Source: Oscheius onirici
Lineage: Eukaryota > Nematoda > Chromadorea > Rhabditida > Rhabditidae
Assembly: GCA_932521025.1 (NCBI GenBank)
Contig: OW051471.1
Span: 12,028,001-12,092,000, forward strand
Direction of reading: 5' to 3'
Length of the DNA stretch: 64,000 bases
Positions 34,301 to 46,703 of this stretch are shown one piece after another. Made by a program: the position numbers and the translations under genes. Below the pieces are notes generated by a model that did no database searches, was not told the DNA's origin, and worked only from the letters and a program-made list of their open reading frames with translations. Position 1 is the first letter of the stretch, and every line of letters begins with the position of its first letter.

Positions 34301-35242
34301 CTTTGTACCAGCAGCAGCCTGCACAGCCTCCGTATTTTGATGGCAGGCTATTAGTGAGCCTTGGTTGTTCTACCTTTTAACTAAATGACCCCAGACGCGT
34401 TCCCTTAAAAACAACTAACATGGCAAAACTTGACAGGACGCCACGACAGACAGACGGACGGACATCATTGCACTTTAGTAAAAAAAAGATAAAGGAACTA
34501 AACTCTCAGTCAATCTGTACTGAACTTCACAATTTAATCTGGAATCGAATCATAATCCTCCAATACATTTTGACAATTCGACTAGCGTCTGTACTCTACC
34601 CTAAAGGAATCCCTATTTTCTCTTCCCAAAAGAAAATTCTCTAGCTCACCTTGGTCAACAGATCGATGTGCTCCTCTTTCCTATCAGTGTAGACTGCTCC
34701 AGATACCTAAAACTCTCTCCATTTTCTCTTTTCCTTTCTCCGACTCACTCTTCCCTCCTCCACAGCAAACTTCCCATAGCCGTTGTACTTGTCCGCCAGG
34801 GCAACGACCTCTTCCGAAGAGAGGCCATCAACAGGAAGTTCCAGTACAAAATTCATGTCCGTGTCGTCTTTGTGAATGCTGTGCATGATGTCTGCCCGGG
34901 CTCCTTCCAGTTCCTTCTCGATTTTAGCCTGTACCGCGGGTATTTTGCGGAATTTTGAGAAGAGATAGCCGGAAATTCTGTGAAAACATCAACATATTCA
35001 AATTTCTTGCTTACCGTCTGAGAAGAGGCTCCTCGCTTCGTCTGTACAATTTTGAGACCTTTAGATAGACCAAAGTGCCACCAACTGTGCCCAGGACGAG
35101 GTAAAGTGGATCAATCTGAGATATTTATGTCTCTTTAACGATAAATTTTGCCTTTACTCACCTTCCGGAGATGTTCATTGGCGATATCGTGAAGTTCGCA
35201 AACTTTGGAGCTGATGACGTGAAGTGCCTCTGGGAGAGGCAT
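31304..35242 (-). CDS. SGPL1: Sphingosine-1-phosphate lyase
   Basis: A PLP enzyme of the ER membrane that cleaves sphingosine 1-phosphate to a fatty aldehyde and phosphoethanolamine, the exit step of sphingolipid breakdown. Nine exons on minus: 35162-35242, 35015-35115, 34749-34977, 34650-34706, 33575-33934, 32860-33069, 32554-32817, 31574-31695, 31304-31529 (1650 nt, 549 aa, close to family length). An N-terminal membrane helix ([14 protein letters not shown]) is followed by [52 protein letters not shown] and the PLP-lysine motif [13 protein letters not shown], whose Lys is the last codon of its exon. It ends with [11 protein letters not shown]. The start follows a TTTGCAG acceptor, suggesting trans-splicing. 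The last but one intron carries a LINE fragment and another intron a foldback element. Confidence 0.96.
31765..32235 (+). mobile_element. 5'-truncated RTE-like LINE 3' end in an SGPL1 intron
   Basis: Encodes a degraded C-terminal LINE segment: [40 protein letters not shown], then, after a frameshift near 32010, [16 protein letters not shown] and RTAWDPT with a stop. It ends in TGTAAATGTAAATGTAGATG-type repeats, typical of RTE tails. It is antisense to SGPL1 and its reverse transcriptase core is missing. Confidence 0.8.
33124..33523. repeat. Foldback element in an SGPL1 intron
   Basis: The outer arms pair GGCAAACCTGGCCCGGAATG with a near-complement ending GGCTAGGTTTGCC. The inner arms pair GCAGGGTAAGATCT with AGATCTTGCCTTGC, and AAGAAAACAGA with TCTGTTTTCT. 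The interior is AT-rich. Confidence 0.7.
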
Positions 35243-36063
35243 GATTTTCCTGTTTCTGCAAAGAATAGGGTTTTGTTATCAGTTCTGGCCACAAAGAAGA
35301 GGAAAGATATGTGGAGAGCATGTAGTGTTGTGAAAAAAAGGTGGTCAGGGAGCAGAAACCACGCGATCTATGGATTTTTCTTGAGTCTAGAATAATTCGC
35401 AATTCCAGCGCTGGAAAGTTTCAAATATTTGGCGGTAATTCAACTCGGGTTTTATTGTTTTCAGAAAATTTACTCTACGATTCCTCCCTTTTTTCACTCT
35501 TTTTTTTTCTTTCCTTTTCCATAAAAAGCTTTGCACAGCGACTAAAAAGACGACGGAACGCCACAGTAATCATTTTACGACCACATTGCACGGGCAAAAG
35601 AGTCAAAAAGATGTGGTCAGAACTCGGCTGGATGCTATTGTGACAGCTTTCATCCATTTTCCCCGGATTCACGTCCTTATGTACGTTTTCTACTTTCAAT
35701 GTATCTAGAGGCTCGAACGATCCTGTAAACAGAAAAATGGAGATAAATCAAGCCATGGTTTCATACAAAACAGGTCATTCTCTGATTTCTCTATTCTCAA
35801 AGCCTCGTCGAACAAATCTGCCAGGAAAATTGTTCAAAAGCTTTTAAAAAGTAAAAAAAAACAAGATTTTCTGCTATTTTATGTACTTTGTCCTCAGTCC
35901 CGTCGCGATTCCTTTTCCCTCCCGCCGCTCTCCATTTTCCGCGTGCTCTCTAGTGGTCCCTCCTCATGAGTCGGGCCACATGCTTGATCTAATTCTGCTG
36001 CCACTTCTCTTTCTTTTTATTCTACCACTTTCCATTTCAAAATTCAGTTTCAGGACATGCAAA
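35243..36063. other. Divergent intergenic region (SGPL1 / PAQR promoters)
   Basis: About 820 bp between two divergently transcribed genes. No ORF is supported. A TTCAG acceptor about 24 bp before the PAQR ATG could be used by trans-splicing. Confidence 0.5.
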
Positions 36064-39000
36064 ATGGACTCTGAAGACTTAGCCAGCTGTTCATCAGAGT
36101 CGGACCAGCTCCTGCTGGCCAATGCGGCCGAGCTAGCCGTAAGTTCTGTTTTTTGGCTTAAAAATAATTTAAAAATCTAGGGAGAGCAGCAAGACGGCGT
36201 CGTACTCGTCCTGAACAATGGAGCCCTCGAAGTGGCCGATAGGGAGAGTGCCGTGATTCAGAGTCCTCTTCGCAGTGTCACGGTAGGATTTTCTATTAAT
36301 TTAAAGCAAAAAAAGAATTTAGGATGTGCTTCGTGAAGCCGAATATCTGATGACAGACGGGCCGATGCAGGCCATCGACTCGAGAGAAGACCAGCAGATC
36401 ATCATTGACGAGGTTGACGTCGAATATAGGTATGAGTCATAGCTTTTTTTCTTGATTCCAGATAAGGAAGAATGTAGGCAGAAATAGGTTAATCGAAAGC
36501 CTACTAGACTACAATAGTGTCCTGTAAAAGTTCAAACATTATGTTTTTGCCGGAGCTGCTGAAAATTTGGTCAATTTGCTACGGAACTGTGATAACTCGT
36601 ACAACAGTAGATATCATGTTTCGCTAAAGTTTTTGCGGTTTTGCTTATAATTGTGCAGAATTTTAGTCCCTGAAAAGTAAGGACAACCAAAAGTCGTTCC
36701 CTCAAGTTACTGTGTTCAGTTCCTTTGTTTACAGTGTCACATTTCACACTTTTTGCTGTGTCTTGTTTAAAAAACGTCATCTTTGCTTTATACGATAAAA
36801 TACTACCCAAAAAATCGTATCCGTTTAACTTTCTTGTATATTGTCGCAACCAACAAAATTCAAGGCTTCCCGAGATGGTCTAATTAGGGTTGTTTGTGCC
36901 CCATTTTCTGCGAGAGTTTGCTGCAAAAACAACCCGAATTTAGTGCTAGAAAGTTGAAGAAACAGTTTTCGAAGCACTTGTTTTTCCATATTCAAATCCT
37001 TTTTCAGTCCCCACGGAAGATCGCACCAGCCAATCGAGATTGTCGTCCGTCACAACAAGATCATCGAACATCCTGGAGCAAGTGATTCCGAGTCGGATGA
37101 GGTCTTCCACGAGCCGAATCGGCTAAGAACCGTCAATGAAGGTATTTTCGTCTATTTTGGATCAATCCCAACAAAAATCCTGTAGAAAACGAAAAAATAA
37201 CTCCCGGACCAGCTGCCATCATCTCGACGTCGTCAAAAGAGCCAACATGGCGCCGGGGACATTGCCGCGCCTGGAGCATGCCGAACGCCAAGGGAGAAAA
37301 GATGACTGTGGCCGTTTTTGACGATCGCGGGACTACGGTGCGTTCCTTGCTCATTCACAGCGAGTTTCTGGAAATTTCGGCCAAATTTGATAGGCAATAT
37401 TTCAAAAATTTACGAAAAGTTGCTGTAGAGACGGGAAACGAGCCGAAGGTTATGTAAATCGTGTATTTGCCACCTCCTGTCCACAAGGTTTGCAACGCCC
37501 TTCCACGGCTAAAATTACCTACTATCCACCCCATATATTCGAAATCCGAAAACTGATTCCAATCAACTTGAAAAATACGGAAACAAAGCCTCCCTCTGTT
37601 TTTCGATATGCGAAGGGCAGGAGCACGTGAAAGTGAAGACAGCATAAACAACCCAACGAACTCAAAATAGAGTCAATGTACTCGCCGCGTCTTGCACACT
37701 CTCTCTAGTCCCTATTTGTCTTAATTCTATGGAAAGATTGGCTATGACTTCGAGTTCGTGTCTAGAATGTTTAATCGATCAGTCGTCGAAGATTTTGGTA
37801 GGTTGGGGAGAGGGGGATCCGAAGCGCATGGTAATTAGCAAAGGCCATTGGTCTGTAGTGCGGGGGAATTGTTTAGAAATTCAATATTACCTGTAAATGT
37901 AAAAGAAAATCTTGGGATCTTTCCCTTTTATTCAAATTCCCGCGCTACCGTATCCCTACGATTCGGGCCGAAACGTTCTCCAATTGAATATTGTCCCCTC
38001 TTTACCCAGATTTGTGAATCCTCTCCTTCTAGAGCGGTCATTATATTTTTTTTCTCTAAAAATAATCTCTTTAGGTTCTAAAACTCCTTGTTATCCTGTT
38101 TATCGATCACAACAGAAAACGTTGAGAAGTAGCCTTAGCCTCAGATTTCACAAAAAATACCGTTATTTCTGGTTTATTTCGATGTAGAATGAGACAAACG
38201 AGTAGATCCTGTAGATCCGCAGAGACTGATGTTTTCTTGCTGTATACATCGACAGAAATCGAACAGACCCGAGCCAAGCCTCTGGCAAAAAAGCAAGCAA
38301 AAAAAAGTCTGTGCTTCTTCTAATAAGCTTTTTTAGTTGTTCAGATATAACCTTGATTGTAGGTTCTTTTCCCCAATTGAGAAGTTTCCGGTGGTATTAA
38401 CCAGATCATGAAAAATGCTCTTTTGCAATTCAAAAAACTCAGACGATCAATACGAACATTTATATTCGCTGTGGACTAGTCGCCATCTGTTCCCCCAATC
38501 AATCCCTTCACAAAAAATTCTGAGAACTCAAAAGACCGTCTAAATTGTACAGAAAGCCAGACAAAGTCATCTTCTAATAATCAACTTTTCGTTACAGGAC
38601 GAAGGAAATCGCCACAAGCGGCGCATCGTAAAATATCGTCTTCATCCGCAGGGAAATAACAACGCCCGGATGCAGGCCGGCACTTCCGGAAACTCGACAG
38701 CAGGACCAAGTACAGCTTCAGGCTCGAATATAAGCACAAAGTTTGCCCTTATTTTTTTGATAAAATACCATAAATTTAGGCCAAAAGAGTGCAAGATTCG
38801 TTTCGACGTAGATTTGGCGAAGCTTGACGATGACGACAACGAGCTGCAGGTCGAAATTAACGAGGAGGAAATTGTCGTGCCGGGAGAAGAGGGCAAAGGC
38901 GCCAGGACGATCGTCAAGCGATTCTGGGAGGCACGTTGGAAGGCGACGAATTTTGATGCACTTCCTGAATGGCTTCAGGATAACGAGTACATCAGAACTG

Positions 39001-42000
39001 GTGAATTTTTTGTCGTTTTTAGCCGGGGAGAAGGATCACGTCACCGAATAACATAGGTAATCGAGATGCAGTTCGTTGTCGTCATTCTCAAGGTCCCAAA
39101 TATTGCCACGGAACTTTTACAACTGTTTATTTTCCACTTGAAACCCGTCATCTTACTCTCTCAATTCGCAGGGCACCGACCCCCGATTCCCAGCTTCAGC
39201 AACTGCTTCAAAAGCATCTTCGCTCTACACTCTGAGACGGGCAACATCTGGACCCACATGTACGGCTGCGTAGCATTCATCGGAGTGGCCATTTGGTTCC
39301 TGACACGGCCAGGCGACCAGGTATAACTTATCCCTGTTAGCATGTTTTTCCACTTAAAATCGGCACCAGCTGTTCGTCTGCCTCCCATAACCAATTTTAT
39401 CGTTTTCGCTCCACATTTCCGTGTTTTTGGCCAAAAAATAGCCAATTTTTCAGGTCCAATGGGTAGAAAAGTTAATTTATTCGGCCTTCTTCCTCGGAGC
39501 CGTAATCTGTCTCGGAATGTCCTTCGCCTTCCACACAGTCGCCTGTCACTCCGTCGAAGTCAGCAAACTCTTCAGCAAGTCAGTTTTCTAGTGATTTTAA
39601 GCCAAAAGCCATTTTTAGACTAGATTATACGGGAATAGCTCTTCTTATCGTCGGAAGTTTCATTCCGTGGATTTACGTCGCCTTCCATTGTCGACCACAG
39701 CCGATGATCATCTACTCATCGATGATTACTATTCTGGGTATTATGGCCACGATCGTCTCTCTGTGGGACAAGTTTGCCGAGCCCAAGTTTAGGTAAGAGG
39801 AGCTGTATAATATAGTGCAAAAAAAGTAACGGAAAACTCATTTCATGTCGCTCAAATTCCCAAAAAAGTGGCCCAAATTTGGTCAGAGTGAAGTGAAATT
39901 CCAGTTAACTTTTCAGTGAAAAGTTGTTTATGAAAGAGGCCGCCATCCAAATTGATTGAAACAGTACGTTTATTTTTGTTTTGTTTACCGTTTTTTTTAG
40001 TTTTCCATACTGTAGTTTTCATGCTCAAGAGGATCGTGGGCCTATTTTCTCAATCTTAGAAGCAAATTTAATCTCTCTACTACTAAAGCGCAATGGTGTC
40101 TGTCGTGGACTCTGTGTTTGTTTGTTTGTTTCTCCGGGACCTGAAATTTTGGTGTATTGTTAAGAGTCGCCGCTGTCACCCAGACGACCCGGGTTCGACT
40201 CCTCTCCTCGCCAAATATTTTTGCTAAACTGTTTTGAGTAGGAAATAGAGTCTGGCTAACCGCAAGGGGATCGGAAGGGACCGGCTGAGCTGTATAAGTT
40301 CAGAGAGAGAGAGATCCGACAGCCGGAAAAGGGATCATAAGGAAGACTAGGGAAGGGAGCAGATGAGATCGGTTGATTGGGGAAGGGAGCAGAAAGGGAT
40401 CGGTTGACTGGGGAAGGGATCAGAAGAGATCGGCTGACTGGGGAAGGGAGCAGAAAGGGATCGGTTGACTGGGGAAAGGATTAGAAGTAAAGAAGAAAAC
40501 GCAAGTAAAAAAGCCGTCTGGTTTAAGGCTATTTTCTGGTCCAGTAACTTAGGCTAGCATTAGAGTCCACATCGTTCAGAGAAATCGGGAGCCAATCACA
40601 TTGTTGTCACTCTGATAGATAAACCCGATCGAGACAGTTCCTTTGAACTTGTCAAAACTTTCAAAAAACGGTGTAAATAGCAAAATAGGAGGAAAACTTT
40701 GCTGGGTTTTTGAACGGAAAATTTTCATTGCAGATTCTCTTGACTATTGTACAAAAAATGGTTTGAGCTAAAAAGTAAAGTTTGAAAGCGTCTGCTTTAC
40801 TCTAAAAATACGTTTTCAGGCCAATTCGAGCCGGAGTCTTCGTCGCCATGGGACTGTCAGCCATCGTGCCAGCCATTCATCTCGGCATCGTGGACGGACT
40901 CGACTTTCTGCTCCACAAGGTAATTTCCCCTTTTAAATTTCTCTCATCTTGGAAATCCGTTCCTTCCTTGGATTCAATTACGTCATTCAATTGCCTCTTT
41001 CCTTCTAGACTAGAACTTTTTTCAGGCCGGTCTCGGTTGGATGCTCGCCATGGGCGGAATGTACATTGGAGGAGCGGCAATATACGCGATACGAATCCCG
41101 GAACGCTGGTTCCCAGGAAAATGTGACATTTGGGTGAGAGAATTGAATATTTGTAAAGTGAAATCGTCAATTTTCAGTTCCAATCCCATCAACTCTTCCA
41201 CACCTTCGTCGTCATAGCCGCCTTCGTCCACTTTCACGCCATCACCCTGATGGGAATGCGAAAACTGATGGAAGGCAGCTGTGCAGAGCAATTACAAGAC
41301 AGGTAAGCTCTTTTTTTTCCGGAGTCTCGTCCCTACTCGTAGCATGGTTAGAGGACGCCAAATTGAATCAGTTTCTTCACGCCTTGAAAAGAGGAAGAAG
41401 GACTGAAAACAACGTGATTAAAGATTCTCTCCTCGAGCCAGAAAGACGCCAGAAAATTAATGTATACGGCCGAGGAAACTTCCGTGTTTAGAGAGGAGGA
41501 GATTAGTGGCTTTTGCAAGAGAAGGAACACTTATGGCAGAACGCTGCAAAACGGGAGAAAGTTTACTCCGGTAAACCCTAAAATAAGTCGGTGAAATCTC
41601 TTCAAAACAGCTTTTGGGATAGAAAACACACAGAGACGTTAGAACTGTAATAGAATGGATCGTCTTCGGTTCGATCCCTGAAAAACTTTCCCCTTGACAC
41701 TCCAACTCTTCTCCATTTTCCAGGCAGTTATTACTGCCCATAAATGAGCCCTTTGCTGCAGAAAAAAACGTGCTGATGTCTCTCTCCAATGACCCCATTC
41801 CTAGAACATCTGTCAATCCGTTTTCTAGCGGGAAAGATGAAAGAGACTGGTATTATCATGCTATTGTTTCTTTCAAATCGTCAAGTCTTGGTTTGATGTT
41901 TGTTGTAAAGTTAATTTTTTTAACGGTCGGAAAACCACTATTTTCACTTCCACCGAACCAATTTTATAATAGCCGCACCTTTTCTACCCGATCTCCTCCG

Positions 42001-42531
42001 GCACTCGAACCAGTCATAACAAGTTGTCTCTCTAAGTTGATCAGTCCAAAAACACCGGATTCTGCCCTTGTAAACATGCTATAATCGGCCTCTGAACGCG
42101 TAGTGAGTTCCAGACACGCGAGAGAAACTGATCGTTCTCTCCTGTTTGTTCACCTGGTCACCTGATATTAATCCGGGAAAAACTTATTATAATGGGAAAA
42201 TAACAATCTCCGAGAGCAGTTCTTGCTGAAATTTTTTGGCCGAATTTTGAGGTAAAGAGCTACAGATTTGTAGAACCCCAGTTAGTTGAAAAATGTCGCT
42301 TTCAGTCTGAACACCCACTTTTCAGGTGGTTCAAGTAACTTTTTATCTTTTAAAAGTAACAATTTATCTTTTGCAAAAAAACGTTTTTCAAGCTGTGCTT
42401 ACTCAATAACTAACTTTTCCAATTTCAGATTCAACGTGGAGTCGGCTCCCTCGTGGCTAGGAACACTCTTAGGATTAGATGAGCCGCTAGGAGTGGTCAG
42501 CTGGTCGCCGGACATGCGGCCTCCCTTCTAG
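36064..42531 (+). CDS. AdipoR/PAQR family seven-helix receptor with long N-terminus
   Basis: A homologue of adiponectin receptors (nematode PAQR-1/PAQR-2 group), membrane proteins linked to ceramidase-like activity and membrane fluidity control. Fourteen exons: 36064-36138, 36181-36282, 36323-36429, 37008-37141, 37186-37337, 38598-38740, 38780-39000, 39172-39320, 39454-39578, 39619-39792, 40820-40919, 41026-41133, 41178-41302, 42429-42531 (605 aa). The first 310 or so residues are cytosolic, acidic and Ser-rich (LAKLDDDDNELQVEINEEEI). The core begins ALPEWLQDNEYIRTGHRPPI and contains FALHSETGNIWTH, AFHTVACHS and FQSHQLFHTFVVIAAFVHFH, which carry the zinc-binding His. Intron 6 is only 39 nt, open and in frame. 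Large introns hold a minisatellite and a SINE-like segment. Confidence 0.95.
40085..40205 (+). mobile_element. Possible tRNA-derived SINE fragment
   Basis: GCGCAATGGT near 40087 resembles a pol III box A, and GGTTCGACTCC near 40191 matches the box B consensus exactly. The spacing is longer than in a tRNA and the flanking bases do not form tRNA stems. A stretch with CGTGGACTCTGTG and TCCGGGACCT between them recurs at 3393-3445. Weakly supported. Confidence 0.35.
40340..40485. repeat. Minisatellite in PAQR intron 10
   Basis: About four to five units of roughly 31 bp, each a variant of GATCGGTTGACTGGGGAAGG followed by GAGCAGAAAG. Confidence 0.85.
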
Positions 42532-45247
42532 AGAAGAATCTCCGCCCCCTTTTTGTACGTACACACATTTTAGCCTCTTCATCCTCGAGCCATTCCCCTG
42601 TTCCATTCTTTTGATTTACAGTGTGCTATACTGTCCCCCCTCCCTCCCTAACACTTTTTAGAACTTCGTCTTTTGTGTATGGATACCGGTAGAAAAACGT
42701 TTTTATACTATTTTTTGTTATTTTTACAGCAGTAGAAACCGTAAAAACGGACAAAACTACCTTTATTTGTCCTCCGACTAATACATTCCATCGCTGGCTT
42801 TCAAATCTCCAGCGCAAGGCTTCCAAAAGCTTTGGGCTTCCGGCGCATTGATTAAACTTTTTTGGTGACTAAAAAATGGCTCGTAGTGCACTTTTTGACT
42901 GAAAGTAGTGCGAAAATGAGCTGCAGATGGGATTTTGGGGCTGATTGTAGCCTCGTCAGACTAACCCAGATGTTTTTCTACGTCACAGGCGGCGAGAAGA
43001 CGCCCAGCCTGCCGTTTTCCTTCCCGATGTCCCCAATTTGTGTGGTCTTCACAGAAAACTGCGAAAGATTGCTTTCTTTACGTTTTGTTTCGTGATTTTA
43101 TGTACTTATTGTCGGAAAGTTGGTCCATTGAATGATTTATTGGAAGCTGTGACGTAGGCAGACAGTTTTGGACCAAAACTTACTGCGGACTGTCTGGTTA
43201 TCGAGCCCGAAGTTCGTCACTTTTTCCTTTCCACCTTGTTCTATTATTTCCTTCTTTTTGTCTCTGACGCATCCCTAACTATTCTTTTTTGTTATTCTGG
43301 CTAGTTATCAGTAAAAAAATCACGGAAACGAGTGGTTTTGCCACAAATTCGTTGCGAAATAAAAACCGTTTCGAATTGACGCCAAAAAAAAATTGGCTTT
43401 TGGTCAGGATTAGAGACAAGCTATAGGAACGTAGTTCCTAAGTAAATAGAAAGAAAGCACACTTGTCATGTTTCTTACGATTAATCAGTGTCCGTTAACT
43501 GCTTATTGTCATGTTTTCCCATCTCCTCCCTAAAAATATCCATAGTTATTTTCTACCCATCCGCTTCCCCTTATTTCCTTGACCAAGCCAACAATTTGAT
43601 CTGTTTATGGCCATCGTTTTCAAGCCGAAATGACCCTTTTCACTGTCTTTATCTTTTGTTCCAAAAAAATAGCGCTGAATTTAGAGTTAGGGCCCTCGAT
43701 AAGGCATTTTCTGTCTTCATATAAGCGTTTCTATCTCTTTTTTCTCAAGTTCTCTATTCTCATTTTCCTATAAATTGTTCTGGAAGAAAACATTAGACGG
43801 TGCTCCTCCCCCAAAAGTGCTCCCTTTGTAAACATTTGTCACGTCTTTTTGAGGCGAAAGCTGTTTTCGCACCCTGTTGTCCCGAATACCTCTTCCTCTT
43901 GTCCCAGTCTAAGTGTTTCCCACCTTCTCCCTCTCGAAATTTGATATTCCGGACCCAATTCTTGTCTCACCGCCGCCCAGCCAACTTAATTGCCCCTTTC
44001 CGTCGTTTAATTCCGAAGTCTGGCTCTCTTAATTGAATGTATTTTTCCCGACCTTTTTTTCACCCTCAAAACTAATCATTGAGCAGGTCAAAAGGCTTAT
44101 GATTCATGCTAGAAGAAGCTTGATAAATGGTCAGAAGAGGCTTCTTCGGAATGTCTTCTCGGCACCTCTAGCTCTTCGATTTTTGAATTATACCTTGACG
44201 GGAGGAGTGGCATAAGCTGAGAGAGATGTCTTCAGCCTCGCGAATCATTTTTTCGCGCCTTTTTTTCTAGGAGAACGTTGAGAGACGAAGCACAATCACC
44301 TGAACTGTTTCCGGTACAAATATTATTCTTTCCAGTTTTTGTTCGTAAAGTGACCGGAAACATTGTTTGTGCCGTGTTTGCACTCTAATTGCCGCAATGT
44401 GTGTGATTTTGTCCAGTTTTACTCTCTCCAATCGCGTTCCGTTACTTGCGTGCTATACTTCCACTTGTCCGAACCAAGAATTCTATTTTGGCAGAGTTGT
44501 TAGCTGATACAGCGATTTTTTTGAAGATCCAGCGATTTCCGTCTACGTTTAACCTTTTCTATGACGCTCCTGTCAATTTGCGTGCTTTCCTGACCAATTT
44601 CCGATCCCAACATGCTAGTTTATCGACACTGTCGGCTGATGAAGGACTTTCGAGTTCATTTACGGAGCTAACAATTTTGGGACTTACTGTTTGCAATGTT
44701 TTCCCTTCTATAATCAAAGTAAACTATCTATCTCATTGTTTTAGTTTTTTCGTTTGATTTCTTGACAATTTCCATCTCCTCTTCCCATGTTTGCCCTTAG
44801 TCACCTCTTATGTTTGTTTTGCCCACGAAAAACATCTTATTTTCATCATGCAAGACTGTTTACAGTCTCTCACTTGGTCTTTCGCTCCCCCTGAATTTTC
44901 CCCCGGCTAGTTTCCTGGCTCATATGCGCTAATAGCATCTATCCCTGCTTACTTCTACGCTGGAAATCTGTCAGAAGCAGGTAAAAAATGACGATAATGG
45001 CTCGCCATTATGACATCTTCCTCAGCGTCGAAAACAAGAGCTTGTTTGTTAAACGAATTTCCGGCAAAAACAAGCTGTCCTTTGCTCCCTTTTGGCCTAG
45101 AAGTGATCTCTTTCTCTCGCTATCTGCCCTGCCCCGTCCTCCGTCATAATTCATTCCATGTCGGCCAAGGACGGGCGGGAAATGATGGTTTTCTCTCTTT
45201 TCCTTGTTTTTCGTCAAATTTACTTTTATTTTTCAGTTACCACAAGA
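42532..45247. other. Intergenic region without recognisable gene
   Basis: About 2.7 kb. Short ORFs only, none with a family pattern, and many pyrimidine-rich stretches. I see no strong repeat. Confidence 0.5.
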
Positions 45248-46423
45248 ATGTCGGAGCCGGAGCTTTCTGAAAGCGGAAAAATTATCCTAGACCAGGACCC
45301 GGCGACTCTCTTGGCTCGCAAGCCAAAGAAGAGCATTCTAAAGATGAAACATGTGAGTTTTATTGATTTTTGCTGATAAAACGAAAATTTTGTAGGAAGG
45401 TTCGCAGGAACGTGAAGGCCATGCCCGTTTCGATGAGATGAACATCTTGGCCACGTACCATCCTGCCGACAAGGACTACGGAACTATGAAGGTCAGTTCT
45501 TTCTAGATTTGGTTTTTCTTCAGCCGTTTGTCATTTTTACAAGCTTTGTAACGTAACGTTCGAAATGAGAGTGAGGAGGTCGCCTAGATTTGCAGAATTC
45601 AGTCGGGTTCTACTGCAAAAGGCCGCTTGTTGGAAGACTTTCCGTCAAAACTTGTCATGGCGTTAGGTTTCTTTCAAACACATGTGAACCGTCTCTATTT
45701 CGCGCCTGATACGTAAACGCACATTCAAAACAGCTAAAATTTCTAAATTTATCTTATTTTCTCGGTCATACCAGATGTCTGACAAGATTTGTGACGGCTA
45801 TAAAAGAAGCTAATGTAATTTCACGTAGAGTTGAGATATTGACTGGGGAAACGTCCGATTTTCGTAGCTGAAATAAGGAAAACAATCAAAATGGAATGGA
45901 ACAACCGGCAACTGAGAATCTGGCAAAACAGACTTGTGTAATTACCGGTAAGTGAATACTACCGGTACGCGTGCTGATCTCTACTATTTTTCGAAAGGTT
46001 TTTCTGACAATTTGTCTGACCATTATCCCACTCTTCATGCTTCAAATTTCAGATTGACGAGCCGAAGACGCCCTACCATCACTCGGATGTCGAGAGTGAG
46101 CCGGACGAGGTTGCCAGCCACGAGATGCGCGGCCGTCGTGTCTCTCTCGGCTCCGCCGTCGATCCGGAAGCCCTCGCCTACGGAATCAGCCACGCCGAGC
46201 ACAAGTCGCTCAAGTCGGAATCCGATGACGACGAGGATTTGACGGAGGAGGAGAGAGGTAAGCCTTTTTTATAGTTTCTTCACAAAAATGTCGATTTTCA
46301 GCCAAGAAACGCGCCTTCGAGAAGAAGCGAAAGGCCCACTACAACGAGGGAGCCGCCCTGAAAGCCCATATTTCGGTGGAAGACGAGCCCGACTACGAAA
46401 CGACCAGCATGGAGACGTCTTAA
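45248..46423 (+). CDS. PPP1R2: Protein phosphatase inhibitor 2 (I-2)
   Basis: A regulatory inhibitor of protein phosphatase 1 (C. elegans szy-2 type). Four exons: 45248-45352, 45396-45491, 46053-46257, 46302-46423 (528 nt, 175 aa). It carries the family's PP1-contact motifs in order: a KKSILK element at residues 28-33, then the highly conserved [18 protein letters not shown]-type block (here [20 protein letters not shown]), then IDEPKTPYH with the regulatory Thr-Pro, an acidic stretch ([14 protein letters not shown]), and the C-terminal helix [14 protein letters not shown] whose His-Tyr-Asn-Glu-Gly blocks the active site. All phases agree. The start lies after an open stretch with a TTTTTCAG acceptor about 14 bp upstream. 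Confidence 0.95.
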
Positions 46424-46703
46424 CTTTTTACGACACAGGTTATTCTCTCTCCCCTTCTCCCCCCGTCTAGACCTCAATGCTATACATACATAATTTTGCA
46501 TATTGACACGGCTCTCTATCCCTAAAAAATTCCGTATTTCTCCCGATCGAAACGTGTTCTCTCATTCTACAAATTTGTAAAAACTTCCAATAATTTTCCA
46601 CGTGTGATTCTTCCACATGTTTATCCCCCATATAGAGTTCATTTCACTTTGTTGTGTGAGAGGCTGAATGTATAAAAGATGCCCAACTATCTTTCTAACT
46701 GGT

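Noticed and set aside
40140-40205. tRNA gene
   Set aside because: Box B is perfect, but the acceptor and T stems do not pair and box A is too far away, so I list it only as SINE-like.
44446-44757. 103-aa plus-strand ORF in the 42.5-45.2 kb gap
   Set aside because: No recognisable motif, no matching splice partners, and composition like the surrounding non-coding DNA.
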